6,421 nucleotides of DNA from an uncultured Oscillochloris sp. (GTDB lineage Bacteria; Chloroflexota; Chloroflexia; Chloroflexales; Chloroflexaceae), in the NCBI GenBank assembly GCA_903877945.1, contig CAIRFY010000474.1, positions 1-6,421 of the forward strand, read 5' to 3'. Shown here one piece after another: positions 4,760 to 6,421 of this stretch. How positions within the stretch are numbered: position 1 is the stretch's first letter; each line of letters begins with the position of its first letter. The translations under genes and the position numbers were made by a program. The notes below the pieces were generated by a model. That model made no database searches. It was not told the DNA's origin and worked only from the letters and a program-made list of their open reading frames with translations.

Positions 4760-6070
4760 CTAACGACTAATGAGGGGTAGATAGACTCGAGTAAAGGAGT
4801 GCTGAGCCTGGATGGTGGCCTCCTGCGTCTCCGTTACCAGGAACGCATCATTCCTGGCAGTCACCTGCGCGTCGGTCATAAAGGAGGTTCGATCCACGGG
4901 GAGCGGTAGGCCCGTCACCTTAGACACCAGCAGCGTGAAGCTCTGAGTGAGCTGCGCGGTGGTGAAGTTGCAATGACCGTACGTGTCTACCAAGAGATGA
5001 GAGACATTGGTGTTGCCGGCGGTCTGCGCCTTCTGCATGTAGAGCAGGGTCTGGTCGAGCGGTACAACTGGATCAAGCGTGGTGTGGACAACCACTATCG
5101 GGATATTCGGCTGTCCCGTCGTCTCGTAGGCAGCCAAAGCCTGGCGAACCGTGGGGCTTGTGGAGTAACGCACGACCTGTTGATTGAGCGCCCAATCGTC
5201 TGTCGTTCCCGAGTACCAGTAGGCGCTATTTTCAAACGGGTTGCCGCCGAGCCGGAGAGCGGCATCGTTTGTGGAGAGCAGACTGAAGTAGGCGAGATCC
5301 TGGATGGTCGCCACCGCCGTTGTGACATTGGTCGGATCGTAGGCTGCCTTCGATATGGTCAGCAGCAACTGCGCCACAGTGGGGTTGGCGATCACCGCGT
5401 TCGTGATGATTGGCTTGTAGGTCGCATCCCAGACGGACGAGGTTGTCGTGCTATCGGGCTGAGTAGCGCCCCATGCCGTCACCACGTCCTTGAAGGAGGC
5501 GTGGAAAAGCACATTGTAGTTGCCCCAGTAGTTGAGTTCGCGGGGGAAGTCGCCCACAATGCCACAGAGGGCCAGCGCACCGCTAAATGCGTTGTTGGGG
5601 TTGCTTTCGGCCAACTGTGTCGCAATCAGGCCACCCATTGAGGCACCGATGAGGTAGACGCGGCTGGTGGCAAACTCGGGGTTGCCTGCCTTGACCTGAG
5701 CCAGTAGCTCCAGAATATCCTGCTTGGCATCCTGAACAACCAGCCCGTTCGAGCGGTAGGTCGTGGTGGCATAGCTAAAACCAAGGCCCGTGATCATCGT
5801 AGACAGGTCGGTGACATTATCGGGCGGCGCATCTTGAAAACCGAGGGGGTCAGCCGGGACTTTGTAGCCGTGAACCCAGATCACCAGATCGCTCGTTGCG
5901 GTGGAAGGCAAACAGATCTTATAACGAGATTGCGAGGGCAGCGTTCCCTCAGCGCACGCGCCAGGCGCAACCGCCGCCACCGTCGTTGCCGCACGAACCT
6001 CGCCCCAGGTACCGACACCGCTCAGTACGATCACCGCCACCATGAACAGGGCCAGCCTACGTGTGTGCAT
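4760..6070 (-). CDS. Secreted alpha/beta hydrolase (esterase/lipase/peptidase-like, substrate unknown)
   Basis: The precursor has 436 aa. Residues 1-27 look like a signal peptide (HTRR, a hydrophobic stretch LALFMVAVIVL, then a VRA site before ATT), so the protein is exported. The catalytic fold runs from about 60 to 385: oxyanion-region HG at 67-68, nucleophile Ser144 in GASMGG (142-147), likely acid Asp333 in TLDPVVP, and His366 in YGHCNF. A long insert (about 175-320) would form a substrate-covering cap. Four cysteines of the mature chain (39, 53, 169, 367) may form disulfides. A roughly 50-residue tail ends in VYLPLISR. The ATG at 6070 follows AAGGAGG (6076-6082) at 5 nt. Inverted repeat copies flank the gene, and a tandem 7-bp array abuts its ribosome binding site. 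The family is sure; esterase versus peptidase cannot be told. Confidence 0.88.
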   Translation of the reverse strand: MHTRRLALFMVAVIVLSGVGTWGEVRAATTVAAVAPGACAEGTLPSQSRYKICLPSTATSDLVIWVHGYKVPADPLGFQDAPPDNVTDLSTMITGLGFSYATTTYRSNGLVVQDAKQDILELLAQVKAGNPEFATSRVYLIGASMGGLIATQLAESNPNNAFSGALALCGIVGDFPRELNYWGNYNVLFHASFKDVVTAWGATQPDSTTTSSVWDATYKPIITNAVIANPTVAQLLLTISKAAYDPTNVTTAVATIQDLAYFSLLSTNDAALRLGGNPFENSAYWYSGTTDDWALNQQVVRYSTSPTVRQALAAYETTGQPNIPIVVVHTTLDPVVPLDQTLLYMQKAQTAGNTNVSHLLVDTYGHCNFTTAQLTQSFTLLVSKVTGLPLPVDRTSFMTDAQVTARNDAFLVTETQEATIQAQHSFTRVYLPLISR

Positions 6071-6075
6071 GCGAA

Positions 6076-6082
6076 CCTCCTT
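6076..6082 (-). promoter_or_regulatory. Ribosome binding site of the hydrolase gene
   Basis: AAGGAGG on the minus strand, 5 nt before the ATG at 6070, is a full-strength site. It directly touches the tandem 7-bp array upstream, so changes in repeat number would shift sequences right next to it but not its distance to the ATG. Confidence 0.85.
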
Positions 6083-6124
6083 AGATTTTAGATTTTAGAT
6101 TTTAGATTGCAGATTGCAGATTTA
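6083..6124 (+). repeat. Six tandem 7-bp units (AGATTTT type) in the hydrolase leader
   Basis: The units start at 6083, 6090, 6097, 6104, 6111 and 6118. Three are AGATTTT, two are AGATTGC and one is AGATTTA. On the minus strand the array contains TAAAAT at 7-nt steps, each a 5-of-6 match to a -10 box, though too close to the ribosome binding site for a normal leader in the nearest units. This AT-rich block contrasts with the surrounding C/G-rich sequence. Confidence 0.9.
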
Positions 6125-6134
6125 GGCCGATCTT

Positions 6135-6254
6135 GCCCCCCTCACCCCCGGCCCCTCTCCCTCACGGGGAGAGGGGAGATTCCGCACCAGGACGCATCCG
6201 ACTCCCCCTCTCCCGCTCATGGAGAGGGGGCTGGGGGGGGAGGGCGGAGCGGCG
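6135..6254 (+). repeat. REPIN/MITE-like double-hairpin element, copy 3
   Basis: This copy has the same orientation as copy 1, with the same linker (ATTCCGCACCAGGA) between two C/G-rich hairpins. It is slightly degenerate: GCTCAT followed by GGAGAGGGGG breaks one stem base, and its right end reads GAGGGCGGAGCGGCG instead of GTGAGGGCTGAGCGGCG. It lies upstream of the hydrolase gene, opposite in orientation to copy 2, so the two enclose that gene. Confidence 0.87.
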
Positions 6255-6421
6255 GCAGATTCCTTAAAGGTATTGCCCTTAGGCATGTTTCAAAATGGGC
6301 ACATTCAGCTTTACAGTCTTGCGATGAGGCGATGAGGCGATGAGGCGATGAGGCGATACGGAGCGCCTCACCGCGTCATCGTTTCGTCGCTGAATTGTCA
6401 CGCTGGATTGAACCATGTCTA
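6255..6421. other. Gene-free right end of the window
   Basis: No reading frame with a start site and recognisable product is seen. The stretch GCCCTTAGGCATG at 6275-6287 resembles, on the opposite strand, CATGCCCTAAGGGC at 124-136 near copy 1, so part of it may be repeat-associated. The remainder holds the 8-bp tandem array described separately. An ATG at 6415 is too close to the edge to judge. Confidence 0.5.
6321..6381 (+). repeat. 8-bp tandem array (GCGATGAG) with downstream inverted complement
   Basis: Four exact GCGATGAG units run from 6321 to 6352, with a partial fifth unit to 6357. After an 8-nt loop (6356-6363), the segment 6364-6381 pairs with 6338-6355 at 16 of 18 positions, forming a long imperfect hairpin. 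Because the array is periodic, the arm can pair in more than one register. No gene is visible next to it, so its role is unknown. Confidence 0.88.

Noticed and set aside
5978..6070. Tat signal peptide on the hydrolase
   Set aside because: TRRLALF has the two arginines but lacks the usual following Phe-Leu-Lys pattern, so an ordinary Sec signal is more likely.
6107..6343. Plus-strand frame of 78 codons through repeat copy 3 and the octamer array
   Set aside because: It consists of repeat sequence translated, without a ribosome binding site or domain.

Overview
The window looks like a piece of a GC-rich bacterial chromosome, most likely from the Chloroflexota (Chloroflexales-like). This is inferred from the protein styles (a stand-alone glycogen-binding early-set protein, a partner-switching regulator set, and a secreted hydrolase ending in VYLPLISR) and from the abundant C/G-rich hairpin repeats. 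No 16S rRNA or other decisive marker is present. All six convincing genes are on the minus strand, so transcription runs from high to low coordinates.

In transcription order: a secreted alpha/beta hydrolase (6070-4760); a small stand-alone CBM48/isoamylase-N-like domain protein (4476-4090) with its own extended -10 promoter; GMP synthase GuaA (3962-2421), behind a leader with two mutually exclusive hairpins; and a partner-switching signalling set. That set consists of an RsbW-like serine kinase/anti-sigma factor (2301-1885), a phosphatase with a cyclic-nucleotide-binding domain, coiled coil and SpoIIE/PP2C domain (1883-612) that follows with a 1-nt gap, and a STAS-domain antagonist (512-180) with its own extended -10 promoter. 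Together they suggest a switch in which the kinase phosphorylates the STAS protein and the phosphatase, probably gated by a cyclic nucleotide, reverses this. No sigma factor is in the window, so the final target is unknown.

Between genes lie three copies of a roughly 125-bp REPIN/MITE-like element (1-106 truncated by the window edge, 4604-4729 inverted, 6135-6254). Each has two 11-bp-stem hairpins in head-to-head arrangement and ends related to AGCCCTCACCCCC. Two inverted copies bracket the hydrolase gene. The hydrolase leader carries six tandem 7-bp units next to its ribosome binding site. The right end of the window (6255-6421) has no visible gene but holds an 8-bp tandem array followed by its imperfect inverted complement.

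The observations most worth checking are the possible attenuator before guaA, a short reading frame with a near-ideal ribosome binding site that overlaps the start of the anti-sigma gene out of frame, the repeat family, and the cyclic-nucleotide-gated partner switch. I saw no clearly new defence or mobile system.
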